32,960 bases of DNA from an uncultured Verrucomicrobia subdivision 3 bacterium (GTDB lineage: Bacteria > Verrucomicrobiota > Verrucomicrobiae > Limisphaerales > UBA11358): assembly GCA_903847285.1 (NCBI GenBank), contig CAINDH010000084.1, forward strand, positions 1-32,960. Direction: 5' to 3'. The notes below the pieces were generated by a model that saw only the letters and a list, made by a program, of their open reading frames with translations, did no database searches and was not told the origin of the DNA. The position numbers and the translations under genes were made by a program. Positions 1-13,497 of this stretch are shown piece by piece; the stretch's first letter is position 1, and every line of letters starts with the position of its first letter.

Positions 1-3000
1 ATGTTCGTCGGCTGCTGGGTGATGGATGGCGCTATGAGCGTCGGACCGACCGGCGCTTCTAATTGATAAAGCTGTGCCACCTCATTCGAGGACAAGGCGC
101 GGCTGTAGAGGTGAACCGTGTCGAGCGTCACCGGGCAAAATTGTGCAAACTGCGCGGAACCGCCGGGGAAACCCGCATTGGAGCCAAAGCTCATGGGCGT
201 CACTTGAGCTTTGGCATAAGGCGTCAAACCGTTTTGCGAGCCGGTCGGAATTCCGTTCACATAAACGACACAGGCATTGGTGGTGCGGGTGACTACGAGC
301 TGATACCAGTTGCCAGCAACCATATTGGAGGCGGCATACACCTGTGCATTGTAGTTGCTGCCATTAAAATCTTGATAGTTCAAAACCCCGCCATCCACTG
401 CTAACCCAAAACCGCGCCAAGAATCTGCATTGGCATCTCCCGAACGCCAGAATGTGCCTTGGAAGCTCTGGAATTTGGCCCAGGCACTGAAGGTGAATTC
501 CGTCGGATTCAAGCGCGCATCAAAGGGAATGGAAAGATTCTGTCCCACGCCATCCAAAGCCAGCGCCGAACCTTGCTGCAAAAACCGGTTGGTCACAAAT
601 AAACCGCCGCCGTTCGTGGTCACCGTGAAATTGTTCGGTCCCACGTCAACCGCCGAACCATCCAGCGGCAAATCCAAAACCAGCGAGGAACTGTAAAGTG
701 TCGAAGAGGAATTGCATTTACCCGCACTGCCAGCGTTGTAGATGGCCTGGATTTCCCCCTGCGATAAGGCCCGCTTGTAAAGGGAAAGCTCATCCATCAG
801 CCCGCCGTAAGTATCGTTCAGACCGATCGGTTGGCCGGTGCGACGCCCGATGTTCAGCGGATATGTTGTCTGCGGAGTCACGGTGCCGACGCTGTTTGTC
901 GCGACGACGATGCCGTTGCGATAGATGACCGCGTTGCCACTGGCCTTGTCGTATGTCAGCGCGACGTGCTGCCAACTGTTGGTGGTAAGAATGCCGTTGG
1001 CCGATGCAAAAGTATGGCCGGTGCCGGTCGTATCATTGATGTTCGCAAAAAGATTGCCTCCGGACCAAAATTGTAGGCCGTCTGTGAAGGCTGAATCCCA
1101 TTCCACAATTGGCGCTCCGGAAACATCTACGTCGAAAGCGCTCGGCATGATCCAGCATTCGACCGTGATGCCGCTGCCCGTCGCGCCGATGTCCAAGTTC
1201 GAGGATGCCGGGAAAGAAAGATAGCTGGTGCTGCCATCGAACACGAACGCCTGCCCCACTTCGCCGTTCGTATAGGCCAGCGCGCCGTTCACCGTGGCAA
1301 TGCTTCCCCCGATGCTGTCTAACAAGTTGCTTTCAGACTGCCACCACGCCACGAGGCCAGACGGCGGCGGCGTGCAAGTGGCGGGAACCGGATTGGTCGC
1401 CACAGATGATCCCCTAACTCTTATTTGATAACCTGTGGAAATCCCATTGTCCTCGCGCAGAACCTGGACATAGTTCGTTCCCGGCAATAGGCCACCAAGG
1501 AAGATGTTCGTGTATTCAAATTGACCGACGGGTGATGGCAGGCCTGGCGCGCACGCACCAAACTTAAACACGCCGTTCACCCAGATATAAATCCCATTAT
1601 CCACGTCGAAGTCGCCCCACAGACTGGCGATGCCGTTGCTGCCGCCGTTGATTTGATAAATAATGGCCGTCTCGTCATTGAGGCTCCAAGTGGACGGCAC
1701 ATTGCCCACGGAACGCCAGTTGGAGTTCAACGCCGACGGATTATTCAGCCAGTTGCCAAGTATCGAAGCTGCCGGGGCAAGGTTCGGTTCGGAGGCGGGA
1801 TAAAACGTCGGGTCGCCGCCGCCAGATCCAAACGGAATCGGAAACTGTGCGGAAGTGCCGTCCAAAATCGTGCCGAGCGAATCATTGTAGAAGCCGGGAT
1901 TGCTGGCATCCACAAGGACGACGGGTTGTGGCACGACTACGGGTGCGCCGCACTTGCCCGCGCTGCTGGCGGTGTAGATGGCAGCGATTTCATTCGTGGC
2001 CAACGCGCGGCTGTAAATCGTCGGTTCATCAATAATGCCCGTAAGATAGTTGACGTAGTTACCGGGAATTCCCGAAGAGCCAACGAACACCGGCGTCGTG
2101 TCATAGTCGAGTGCGAAGCCCGCGAAGGCTGAGGCTTCTTGCACGCCGTTCACAAAAAGTTTTTGCGTGCTGCCATCATAAGTGGCCGCGACGTGATACC
2201 AGACTCCACGTTGCACCGTTGTGATAGAACGCGTGATGACTTGGTTGCCGTTGCGCGTGACGACGAATGAAAAACGGCTGGTCGTGGCGTCAATCGCTTC
2301 TTTCAACAGGCTGTAGCCTTCAAAGAAAAAGCTCCAAGTATTCTTTTTGAAAATAATCTGTTCGCTCTGAATATTCGTCATACTCGGATCCAACCAAACC
2401 CACGCCTCGACGGTGATCGTCGCGGGCTTGAGCGATGCGGAATCAGGAATCTGCAAATAACCATTCGTGCCGTCGAAACGGAAGCCCTGCCCCACTTTGC
2501 CCGCCGCGTAACTCGCGCCGCTAACGGTGAGCGCGCCGTTGTTCGTGCCAGTGTAATCGGCAGAATTATTTTCTCCCGACCACCAGCCAACGATTCCGGC
2601 GGGCGCAGTCGTGCAACTCGCCGGCGCCAACGGCGGAGCGGCGAACGGAAACACGTTTTGATAAATCTGGATGTTGGCATCGTAAGAGTTGCAAAAAACT
2701 GCGTCAGGGCGGCCATCGCCATCCAAGTCACCGGCGGCCACGCCCCACGCGTTCCAGCCGGTGCCAAAATCCACCTGCGGTGCAAGTGAAGCGGCAGTGA
2801 AACTTCCGGGTGTGCTGGTATTCTGAAAAACGGCCAAGTAGCTGGACAATTCGCCAACCACGCCAACATCCGGTTTACCATCACCGTTGAAATCGGCCAA
2901 CGTCACGACATGAACCCAACCAGGCAGTGAGAAATTCACCGGCGACGCTAACGAGTTGGTGTTAAAAAATCCCGGCGTGCTCAAATTACGAAAGACTGAG

Positions 3001-4868
3001 ATAACCTGCTGCGTCCCAAAGCCGGCAATGAGATCAGCCTTGCCGTCGCCGTCCAAGTCGCCGATAGCAAGCGTGTCGCCACCCAACTGCGACGGGAAAT
3101 CCACACGCGTAGCGAAAGAGCTGGAATTGAGCGTTCCCTGCGTGGCGGTGTTCTTAAAAACCGAGATGACCGTTGTCAGCGAACTCACCATCGCTAAGTC
3201 GGGTTTACCATCGCCATCCAAATCTCCTATAGCCATATCATACGGTCCAGCGGGCGTCGCGACGGTAAACGGTGCAGCAAACGAACCGACGTTGAGGCTG
3301 CCTACCGTGCCGATATTTTTGAAAATGGAAAGTGTGTTGTCCGCGTAGTTTCCTACCAAGATGTCTACGCGCCCATCGCCATCCAAGTCGGCGGCGGCAA
3401 TCGAACGGATGTCATTTCCAGCGTTCAAGACAAACGGGGCATCAAATGAATTCGTGGTAATTGTTCCCGGCGTGGCGATGTTATGGAAGATGGAAACGTG
3501 ATTGCCCGTAGCGACACCGGCAATTAAGTCCAAGCGGCCATCGCCATCCAAATCCACGGCACGCAGCCGATACAAATCGCCGCCCAGACCGTTGGTCGGA
3601 AAAGTCAAATCCACGCGCGGTGCGAACGAGGCCGTGCCCAGAGGCGTGCCGTTTGTGCTAATGTTGCGGAAAATGGAAACGGTGTTCGAGTAGCCATTCA
3701 GCAACGCGATATCCGGCTTGCCATCGCCATCCAAGTCAGCGATGACGCTTGCCACCGGCCCGGCTGACGTGCCGAGATTGAAGCTCGGTGAGAAGCTACT
3801 GCTCGTGAAGTTCGAGCCGTTGCCGCTGAAAGTTGGTTCAAATGGTTTTCCCGCCGATGCCGTAAGCCCGCCGACGGTCACGGTGATTGGCGCAAATGTT
3901 GCGCTGACCGGAACCTGCACGGTCAAAACATTTGTGCCCGCACCTAAGACATTTGCCTTCACTGCGCCGAAATAAACGATGTTCGATGACGCCGTCGCGC
4001 TGAAGTTTGTTCCCAAAATCGTGACGAGCGAACCGTTGGTGCCGGACGAAGGCGTGAAGCTGGCAATCACTGGCACCGGCGCATTGTTGGTCACCGACAC
4101 GACCGACGTGCACTTGCCCGCAGTGCCCGCGGCGACGATGGCCTGGATTTCCGTCTGCGACAGCGCACGGTTATAGAGCGCGATTTCATCGACATCGCCG
4201 ATGAAGGGGAATGTATTCAAACCGTCGTTCACATTACCGATGCCCACGCCCGGCGACTGGCTGTTATCCAGCGCGCCAAACGGGCGGATGCTGGTGAACT
4301 TCTGCGCCGCAAGCACGCCATTGGTATAAATCCTCATCAGCCCATTTGTTCCGCTCAGGGTCGCCGCCACATGCACCCACTGGTCGTATGGAATGGTCAC
4401 AATGATGTTTGTCCCGTTACCACCAGCGTTACAGGTTGAAAACCAAAGCTCGTGGTTGCCGTTCATCGAAAGCGAGTAGGGATCCAATCCGGGACGACCA
4501 TCGCCACGGAAGAAAATCACATAACTGTCACCACGCGGACGGATCCAGCCTTCGATTGTCAGCGAATTCATCAGCGCATACTCCGGTCGGTCGGCGATTT
4601 TCACGCCGGTAAAAGTGCCGAAAGAATAATTCTGCGGGTCGAACGAAAACGCCTGATTCACCACGCCGTTGGAATAAGCCGAATTGAACAGCGTGCCGTT
4701 GTTGCTGGCGACCAAGTCCGTCACCGTGCCGTCACCCTTCCACCAACCGACCAACCCTGAAGCGGGAGGCGTGCATTGTGCAGGGACTTTCGTGGCGACC
4801 AGCAGCGCGATCAGGGTTAACAACGCGGGCGCGGAAATTACGGGGATGCCTTGAAAAAACCTTTTCAT
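1..4868 (-). CDS. Giant secreted LamG/VCBS-repeat protein (3' end outside window)
   Basis: The frame is open from ATG 4868 to the left edge, about 1,622 codons, with no stop. It starts with a signal peptide (charged MKRFF, hydrophobic core to about residue 30, VPA-QC). Module 1 (about 32-258) is a LamG/concanavalin-like domain opening CTPPASGLVGWW and closing AGKC. An IPT/TIG-like segment follows (about 262-345, SFTPSSGTNGSLVTILG). Seven VCBS/FG-GAP repeats lie at about 370-725, each with a calcium-type motif such as DLDGDGKPD. A second LamG (about 752-973), a linker, a third LamG (about 1165-1378) and a fourth LamG-like module (about 1390-1600) come next. The last visible residues, PSITQQPTN, look like the opening of an Ig-like domain. 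It is probably an extracellular adhesion or carbohydrate-binding protein; no catalytic domain is visible. The missing C-terminus could hold a PEP-CTERM or Por-type sorting tail. Confidence 0.93.
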   Translation of the reverse strand, partial: MKRFFQGIPVISAPALLTLIALLVATKVPAQCTPPASGLVGWWKGDGTVTDLVASNNGTLFNSAYSNGVVNQAFSFDPQNYSFGTFTGVKIADRPEYALMNSLTIEGWIRPRGDSYVIFFRGDGRPGLDPYSLSMNGNHELWFSTCNAGGNGTNIIVTIPYDQWVHVAATLSGTNGLMRIYTNGVLAAQKFTSIRPFGALDNSQSPGVGIGNVNDGLNTFPFIGDVDEIALYNRALSQTEIQAIVAAGTAGKCTSVVSVTNNAPVPVIASFTPSSGTNGSLVTILGTNFSATASSNIVYFGAVKANVLGAGTNVLTVQVPVSATFAPITVTVGGLTASAGKPFEPTFSGNGSNFTSSSFSPSFNLGTSAGPVASVIADLDGDGKPDIALLNGYSNTVSIFRNISTNGTPLGTASFAPRVDLTFPTNGLGGDLYRLRAVDLDGDGRLDLIAGVATGNHVSIFHNIATPGTITTNSFDAPFVLNAGNDIRSIAAADLDGDGRVDILVGNYADNTLSIFKNIGTVGSLNVGSFAAPFTVATPAGPYDMAIGDLDGDGKPDLAMVSSLTTVISVFKNTATQGTLNSSSFATRVDFPSQLGGDTLAIGDLDGDGKADLIAGFGTQQVISVFRNLSTPGFFNTNSLASPVNFSLPGWVHVVTLADFNGDGKPDVGVVGELSSYLAVFQNTSTPGSFTAASLAPQVDFGTGWNAWGVAAGDLDGDGRPDAVFCNSYDANIQIYQNVFPFAAPPLAPASCTTAPAGIVGWWSGENNSADYTGTNNGALTVSGASYAAGKVGQGFRFDGTNGYLQIPDSASLKPATITVEAWVWLDPSMTNIQSEQIIFKKNTWSFFFEGYSLLKEAIDATTSRFSFVVTRNGNQVITRSITTVQRGVWYHVAATYDGSTQKLFVNGVQEASAFAGFALDYDTTPVFVGSSGIPGNYVNYLTGIIDEPTIYSRALATNEIAAIYTASSAGKCGAPVVVPQPVVLVDASNPGFYNDSLGTILDGTSAQFPIPFGSGGGDPTFYPASEPNLAPAASILGNWLNNPSALNSNWRSVGNVPSTWSLNDETAIIYQINGGSNGIASLWGDFDVDNGIYIWVNGVFKFGACAPGLPSPVGQFEYTNIFLGGLLPGTNYVQVLREDNGISTGYQIRVRGSSVATNPVPATCTPPPSGLVAWWQSESNLLDSIGGSIATVNGALAYTNGEVGQAFVFDGSTSYLSFPASSNLDIGATGSGITVECWIMPSAFDVDVSGAPIVEWDSAFTDGLQFWSGGNLFANINDTTGTGHTFASANGILTTNSWQHVALTYDKASGNAVIYRNGIVVATNSVGTVTPQTTYPLNIGRRTGQPIGLNDTYGGLMDELSLYKRALSQGEIQAIYNAGSAGKCNSSSTLYSSSLVLDLPLDGSAVDVGPNNFTVTTNGGGLFVTNRFLQQGSALALDGVGQNLSIPFDARLNPTEFTFSAWAKFQSFQGTFWRSGDANADSWRGFGLAVDGGVLNYQDFNGSNYNAQVYAASNMVAGNWYQLVVTRTTNACVVYVNGIPTGSQNGLTPYAKAQVTPMSFGSNAGFPGGSAQFAQFCPVTLDTVHLYSRALSSNEVAQLYQLEAPVGPTLIAPSITQQPTN

Positions 4869-4900
4869 AACAGCTTTGGAAATTTGGAGGTTTTTGAGCT

Positions 4901-4923
4901 GTCTTTTTATAGCGTAAAAAGAC
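4901..4923 (-). repeat. Perfect 9-bp hairpin in the leader of the LamG gene
   Basis: GTCTTTTTA (4901-4909) pairs perfectly with TAAAAAGAC (4915-4923) around a 5-nt loop. It lies 33-55 nt upstream of the ATG at 4868, so it would sit in the 5' leader or promoter of the giant gene. The stem is A/T-rich and lacks the GC stem expected of a terminator, so an operator or a leader hairpin is more likely. Confidence 0.5.
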
Positions 4924-5030
4924 GGCTGGGACAAACTAAAATCCGCCTTAATCTGGCGTCATTTTTGGGTGCTTTCGCGCCAAAACATGCCGACCACCAC
5001 GCTCGGCTGGTAGATTTGGTCAACCTGGGT

Positions 5031-5108
5031 AACTCATGTGAAAAAGCTTTAGAAAAAATGACAGAAAGAAAACCTCCATCACCGCGAATTTTTTCTGGCA
5101 CATGAGTT
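5031..5108. repeat. Spaced 10-bp inverted repeat
   Basis: AACTCATGTG (5031-5040) and its exact complement CACATGAGTT (5099-5108) are separated by 58 bases. Inside the arms the sequences AGAAAAAAT and ATTTTTTCT also mirror each other at slightly different offsets. It may be an old palindromic element, or one involved in termination of the upstream DUF4230/purA transcript. I do not recognise it as a known family. Confidence 0.45.
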
Positions 5109-5336
5109 GCGTTAACTCCCTCGTGGCCAGAAAATTTCAATCTCAAAGCTTTGCCCCGACTGCGGCGACATCGACGATGGACCTGCGGTTTACCGCGTTT
5201 CAATTGGCAAAGGTGATTGCGACGCCGCGCGCCCAGCGGGTGCATCAGCCACGCCGCCGCCTGTTGGTGCAGAGTTTTCCCGAAGCGCCGCAGACCGTGA
5301 AAATTAGACACGCGCGCCAGAATCTAGGCACGGTCA

Positions 5337-5915
5337 TCAGCGAAACTCGACCGCTTCAAACCCGGCCCGTTTGAGGAGGCTCTCCAATTCCGTCCGCGCC
5401 CGTTTATCTGCGTCCTCCAAAATTCCGCCCTTCCGCGCCGCTCGCGCGATGTCATCCACCGCCGCCTGCCGGGCGCTTTGTTCCAAGTCCTTGTCGAAGG
5501 CACGCAACAATCCCGTGGCGTGATCAATCACCTGACTGGCTTTGTCGTCGAGGTAGGCGTCGGTAATTTGCGTGACGGGTAACTTCAGGGAAATTTTCTT
5601 TTCAGTAATGATGATATCCTCGGGCTTGAGGCGTTTTAAATCAATGCCCGCCTTCACCACGCCGTGCGCGAGGAGCAACACATGGTTTTCGCCATACCAT
5701 TTCACGTCTTGCAGCATCACGACTTTTTCCATGACGTATTTCACGGTGACGAGGTCGGAGAGCGCTTGCACTTCGTGGACGACGCTGGCGGTGTCCCACA
5801 GGTGCAAGCCCTCACCACGCTTCATCCAGCGCAGGCCGCTGAATGTAAGATAAACCGTCAGCGTCAGCACCACTGCCGCCGTAAAGACAACGGCAAAATC
5901 GCGAAATTTTTTCAT
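5337..5915 (-). CDS. DUF4230 family membrane-anchored protein
   Basis: This 192-residue protein starts at the ATG at 5915; an in-frame extension to 5948 is possible but adds no hydrophobic or conserved sequence. One N-terminal transmembrane segment (about residues 6-26) is followed by a soluble domain. The stretch VHEVQALSDLVTVKYVMEKVV and the later KAGIDLKRLKPEDI resemble DUF4230 proteins, whose function is unknown. The C-terminal third is charged and probably helical. It lies 78 bp downstream of purA on the same strand, so the two may be co-transcribed, but there is no evident functional link. The family call is from memory of its motifs. Confidence 0.82.
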   Translation of the reverse strand: MKKFRDFAVVFTAAVVLTLTVYLTFSGLRWMKRGEGLHLWDTASVVHEVQALSDLVTVKYVMEKVVMLQDVKWYGENHVLLLAHGVVKAGIDLKRLKPEDIIITEKKISLKLPVTQITDAYLDDKASQVIDHATGLLRAFDKDLEQSARQAAVDDIARAARKGGILEDADKRARTELESLLKRAGFEAVEFR

Positions 5916-5993
5916 GGCGGCAATGTAGCCGCTTCCGCGAATTTGCAAAGCGGGTTTTGAACTTGGATGTAATTGCCCCAGCCAGACTGCCGG

Positions 5994-7400
<1,407 letters not shown>

Positions 7401-7445
7401 TCAATTCTGCAAACGGAGTTTAAAGCCATTCCACGCGATTGCAGC

Positions 7446-7473
7446 TTGGACTTTTCACTTTGATTTCGATAAT
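7446..7473 (+). promoter_or_regulatory. Candidate sigma-70-type promoter of the signalling operon
   Basis: TTGGAC (7446-7451) and GATAAT (7468-7473) are separated by 16 bp and lie 20 nt upstream of the ATG at 7494. The -35 and -10 boxes match the general consensus at five of six positions each. With a start site near 7480 the leader would be very short, and no Shine-Dalgarno sequence is visible. Confidence 0.45.
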
Positions 7474-7493
7474 GTCTCCACCGAAAAACTGAC

Positions 7494-8914
7494 ATGGAAA
7501 AACCAACTGCCAATGGCGATTTGAAGGACAGCCTGGTGGTTTGCAGGTCAGGCGAAGGTCACGAGGTGCGTGGGCGGCTGGTCAAACTTGCGCGGCACGC
7601 GGTCGCCTTCGAGGTCTTCAGCCATGGCGGCGATTTGCGCCTCTCCGAGGTGCTCGCTAATTTCCGAATCATCTTCCACGAGCACACGATTTATTCCGGC
7701 CAAGCCACGGTCAACAATCTCATGACGGTGAGGCAGGCGATTGTCTGCACCGCCACGCTCGATGAAAAATCTTGGACGGCTCTGCCCGTGTCGGGTCCGG
7801 CGGTGGTGACGGCTGCGGTGCGGGAAAAGTTCGGCGAATTTCTCGACGGCTGGCAGAAGTCCTACAAGGTCGCGCCGGAATACAAAAACATCGTGGCGGA
7901 CTTGCAAAACTTTCTCACGGACTTCCGCCTGTGGGTCGAGCAGATCGAGGCGGGCTTGCCGGAAAAAATTTCTCCGCAAGCCGAGAGAGAAATTGCGGTG
8001 AGCATTTCAACCTGTGCGTTTCCGGCGATTGATGCGCTGTTCGAGAAATACGAAATTGCCACCAGCCGTGTGGAGTGCGGGCTGGAAGCGGCGCACCAGG
8101 TTTACGCGCGGCGCCAGTTACAACCCCTACTACTCTGTGCGCCATTCGCGCACCGCGCGGTCACCAAGCCGATGGGCTACGCGGGCGACTACGGCATCGT
8201 GAACATGATTCTCGATGACCCCCACCAGGGCGATTCGCTCTATGCAAAAATTCTGCATCGCTGGTTCGTGGCACAACCACCGGCGGCGGCGCATCGCAAC
8301 CGCGTGAATTACCTGACGGCGCGACTGCATGAAGAAACGCTACGCGCGGTGCGCACTCCGGACAAACAGATGCGCGCCTACAATGTCGGCGCTGGGCCGG
8401 CGAAGGAAGTTCAAGATTTCATGGCGCAGCACGCGCTGGCAGACAACGCAGAATTCACGCTGGTGGATTTCAACGAGGAAACGTTGACGCACGCGAAAAA
8501 AGTTTTGACCGCGAGCCGCGAAAAAAATTATCGGCGCACGCAGTTGAACTTCGTCAAAAAATCCGTGGCGCAGCTTTTGCGGAGCGAAGGCAAAATCAAA
8601 AACCGCATGGCGGCGCAGCAATACGACCTCGTTTATTGCGCCGGGCTGTTCGATTACCTGACCGACGCCGTGTGCCAGGAATTCATGGACATGCTCTACG
8701 ACATGGTCGCGCCCGGCGGGTTGCTCATCGTCACGAACGTGGACTCGGGCAATCCCATTCAACACTGGCTCGTCTACGTTTTGGAATGGCATTTGATTTA
8801 TCGCAGCAGCGCAGAGATGCTGGCGCTGCGTCCGGAGGCAGCGAGCGCGGAAGAGACCCGCGTGGTGTCTGACCCGACGGGCGTGAATGTTTATCTGGAA
8901 GTCCGCAAGCCAGC

Positions 8915-8918
<4 letters not shown>
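7494..8918 (+). CDS. PilZ-like + SAM methyltransferase, PhcB-like (3-hydroxypalmitate methyl ester synthesis family)
   Basis: This 474-residue protein has an N-terminal PilZ-like domain (about 10-95, with RLVKLARHAVAFEVF and LSEVLANFRIIF), a helical middle region and a C-terminal class I methyltransferase. The conserved block KPMGYAGDYGIVNMI (225-239) and YDLVYCAGLFDYLTD (377-391) are, as I recall, hallmarks of proteins annotated as extracellular factor 3-hydroxypalmitic acid methyl ester biosynthesis. SAM-binding features are YNVGAGPAKEV (296-306) and the acidic residue in TLVDF (D325). By family analogy it would methylate a 3-hydroxy fatty acid to give a diffusible signal. Its stop overlaps the start of the hybrid kinase by 4 bp (ATGA), so the two are probably translationally coupled. 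It could instead methylate another carboxyl substrate; the PilZ-like domain may or may not bind c-di-GMP, since the usual RxxxR and D/NxSxxG motifs are not evident. Confidence 0.85.
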
Positions 8919-11600
<2,682 letters not shown>

Positions 11601-11623
<23 letters not shown>

Positions 11624-12851
11624 AAAATTTGCCGTGCTGTATGTGGACGACGAGCTGCAGTCGTTGAAATATTTCACGCTGGCCTTTGGCGAAACCTTCC
11701 GCATCTTTACCGCGCCGAACGCGCAGGCCGGACTGAAAATACTGGAGGAACACGCCGACGAAATCGGCATACTCATGACCGACCAGCGGATGCCGGGTGA
11801 AAAAGGCGTATGGTTGCTGGAGAAAGCCCGTTCGCTCCGCCCGCACGTTCTACGAATGCTCGTCACGGCGTTCACGGATTTGGACGCCGCCATCGCCGCC
11901 GTCAACAGCGGCGCGATTTACAAATACATTTCCAAACCGTGGGACCCGCAGCAGTTGGAGCAAACGCTGAAACAAGGGCTGGAATTTTTCATGGTGCAGG
12001 GCGAACGCGACCAGTTGCTCGCGGAAAAAATGTCCGTGCTACGCAACATGATGATCGCCGATCGCATCGTGAGCCTCGGTTTGCTAGCCGCCGGCTTGAG
12101 CCATCAAATCAAAAATTCAATGGTCGCCGTGAAGACCTTTCTCGAACTCGCGCCCATGAAGATGAACGAGGAGAAGGCGAGCACCGCTGAATTGCGCGAC
12201 CCGGAATTCTGGCGCGACTACCACGCGAACGTTCAAGGCCAGATCGAAAAAATCAACAGTCTGCTAGGTGATTTGCGTTCGGCTTCCGAGAGCAACCCGA
12301 ACAGCGAGCCATTCCCGGATGAAATCCAGTTGAAAGCCGCGCTCGCTAAACGGCTGGACGGAATGCGCGATGCCTTCGCCGCGCGCCGACTCACGGTGGA
12401 AAATGAAATTTCCGAAACGCTGCCCACCTTGCGCGTGGATCTCCCGAAGTTCAACCGCCTGTTTGACCTGATGTTCAAAGATGAACTCGCGATGCTTCCC
12501 GCTGGCAGCAAAATCGTCATGACTGCGATCGTGGACGGCGGCGACATGGTCGTGAAGCTGACGGACAACGGCCCTGCCCTGCCCGCTGCGGCGTTGCAAG
12601 TGGTGATGGATCCTTTCACTGTGACTGGCGGCGTGCCTTCCGAATACGGCATCAATCTGATGGCATGTTTTTTCATCGCGCACCATCACGGTGGCAAGGT
12701 GGAGGCGCAAAGTCTGCCCGGCGGAAATATTTTCACCGTGCGCCTGCCGCTCAAACCCGAGCGCCACGCTGTGCCCGCCGGCGATGCTGACTTCATGCGT
12801 CGCGCGCTGTTGAACGAAGACCTCTGGGGCAAACTGCTGGCGAAGGGGTGA
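11601..12851 (+). CDS. Receiver + degenerate histidine-kinase-like protein (PhcQ-like)
   Basis: I take the ATG at 11601 (416 aa); a TTG nine bases upstream is also possible. The receiver domain (about 10-125) has D16/D17, phospho-acceptor D61 in MTDQRMPG, T89 and K112 in the unusual SKPWD. This receiver type is common in RpfG/HD-GYP and PhcQ-like regulators. A helical HisKA-like segment (about 155-230) has H168 in the altered box LSHQIKNSM. The C-terminal ATPase-like domain keeps DNGP (322-325), but the N-box is poor (FNRLFDLMFKDEL) and the G2 loop reads YGINLM, so kinase activity is doubtful. No DNA-binding domain is present, so output must be via protein contacts or residual kinase/phosphatase activity. 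It is the last gene of the three-gene overlapping operon. Confidence 0.88.
12834..12848 (+). repeat. Left copy of a direct repeat flanking the surface-protein block
   Basis: CTGCTGGCGAAGGG (12834-12847) encodes the last residues LLAKG of the PhcQ-like protein before its stop. The same 14 bases recur at 16534-16547, just outside the XRE gene, again followed in frame by a stop codon. The block between the copies holds the PEP-CTERM, Calx-beta and XRE genes. Confidence 0.5.
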
Positions 12852-12868
12852 AGCTGTTCTTGCTTATT

Positions 12869-13492
12869 TCATTTAGACCGGCGACGTGTAAACAACCAAG
12901 CCCCGCCAAGTAAAACCAACGCCGCCGCCGATGGTTCTGGCACAGCGGTGACGCCCTCGCGAAACCACAAAGACCATCCATCAACATTTGGCGCTCCGTT
13001 GACGTAGGCAGTGCCGCCCGGATAATTAAAATTGCCCAATCCCACAAAAAAACTGGCATCACCAGATTGCAAAACAGGTTGCAGAAAATATTTTGTTCCT
13101 GCAGTTAGGGCGATGGAACCGGGAAATAAAAAATTAGTTGCTCCATAGTAATCAGGGGTGTCGACTCCAAATCCATCTGGAAGTGAAATTGGGGCAGTTG
13201 ATCCAAGCAATGTTCCGTTCGTAAGCGAACCGGAAAATAATTTCACAAAAACAACCGCGCCAGTGCCATTTCCCCAAGCAAAATCTCCAAGCTGTAAAAA
13301 AACAACATCTATGCTGGAAAGCGTAGGGGTAAAAGATTGACCAATTGGTTGGTTTGTCCCGATAAAATAACCGCTTTCCCCAAACGTCATAAAAGGTGTC
13401 GGTGATTGCTGGTCGATAATAAAGCCCTGACTTCTCGCAAAAAAAACAACGCAGAAAAATAGCGGAACAAAGATCAAAGATTTATTTTTCAT
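12869..13492 (-). CDS. PEP-CTERM sorted surface protein
   Basis: The 207-residue protein has a signal peptide (MKNKSLIFVPLFFCVVFFARSQG) and a C-terminal PEP-CTERM tail: VPEPSA, a hydrophobic helix ALVLLGGAWLF and the basic end TRRRSK. This tail is the exosortase recognition signal that anchors proteins at the envelope or passes them to the extracellular matrix. The body (about 25-180) is a beta-rich domain with QSFTPTLSSIDVVFLQLGD and LTAGTKYFLQP, like other choice-of-anchor PEP-CTERM proteins; its function is unknown. It starts only 5 bp after the Calx-beta gene stop, so they form one operon. The base composition around its start is notably A/T-rich compared with its neighbours, which fits an accessory insertion. 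Confidence 0.93.
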   Translation of the reverse strand: MKNKSLIFVPLFFCVVFFARSQGFIIDQQSPTPFMTFGESGYFIGTNQPIGQSFTPTLSSIDVVFLQLGDFAWGNGTGAVVFVKLFSGSLTNGTLLGSTAPISLPDGFGVDTPDYYGATNFLFPGSIALTAGTKYFLQPVLQSGDASFFVGLGNFNYPGGTAYVNGAPNVDGWSLWFREGVTAVPEPSAAALVLLGGAWLFTRRRSK

Positions 13493-13497
13493 AATTA

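Larger units (their letters stand above)
4869..5336. other. Long intergenic stretch without a convincing gene
   Basis: These 468 bases lie between the start of the LamG giant gene and the stop of the DUF4230 gene, both on the minus strand. They should hold the terminator of the latter and the promoter of the former. Two open frames cross it (4907-5311 minus, 5102-5374 plus), but both are arginine/histidine-rich, lack a ribosome site and have no recognisable domain. The only clear structures are a short hairpin at 4901-4923 and a spaced 10-bp inverted repeat at 5031-5040/5099-5108. Confidence 0.6.

Noticed and set aside
4907..5311. A 134-codon minus-strand open frame in the intergenic region
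   Set aside because: Basic, low-complexity translation, no recognisable domain and no ribosome site; it spans the inverted repeat.
5371..5383. GAGGAGGCTCT similar to part of the REP palindrome
   Set aside because: It is inside the DUF4230 coding region, short, and lacks the rest of the arm.
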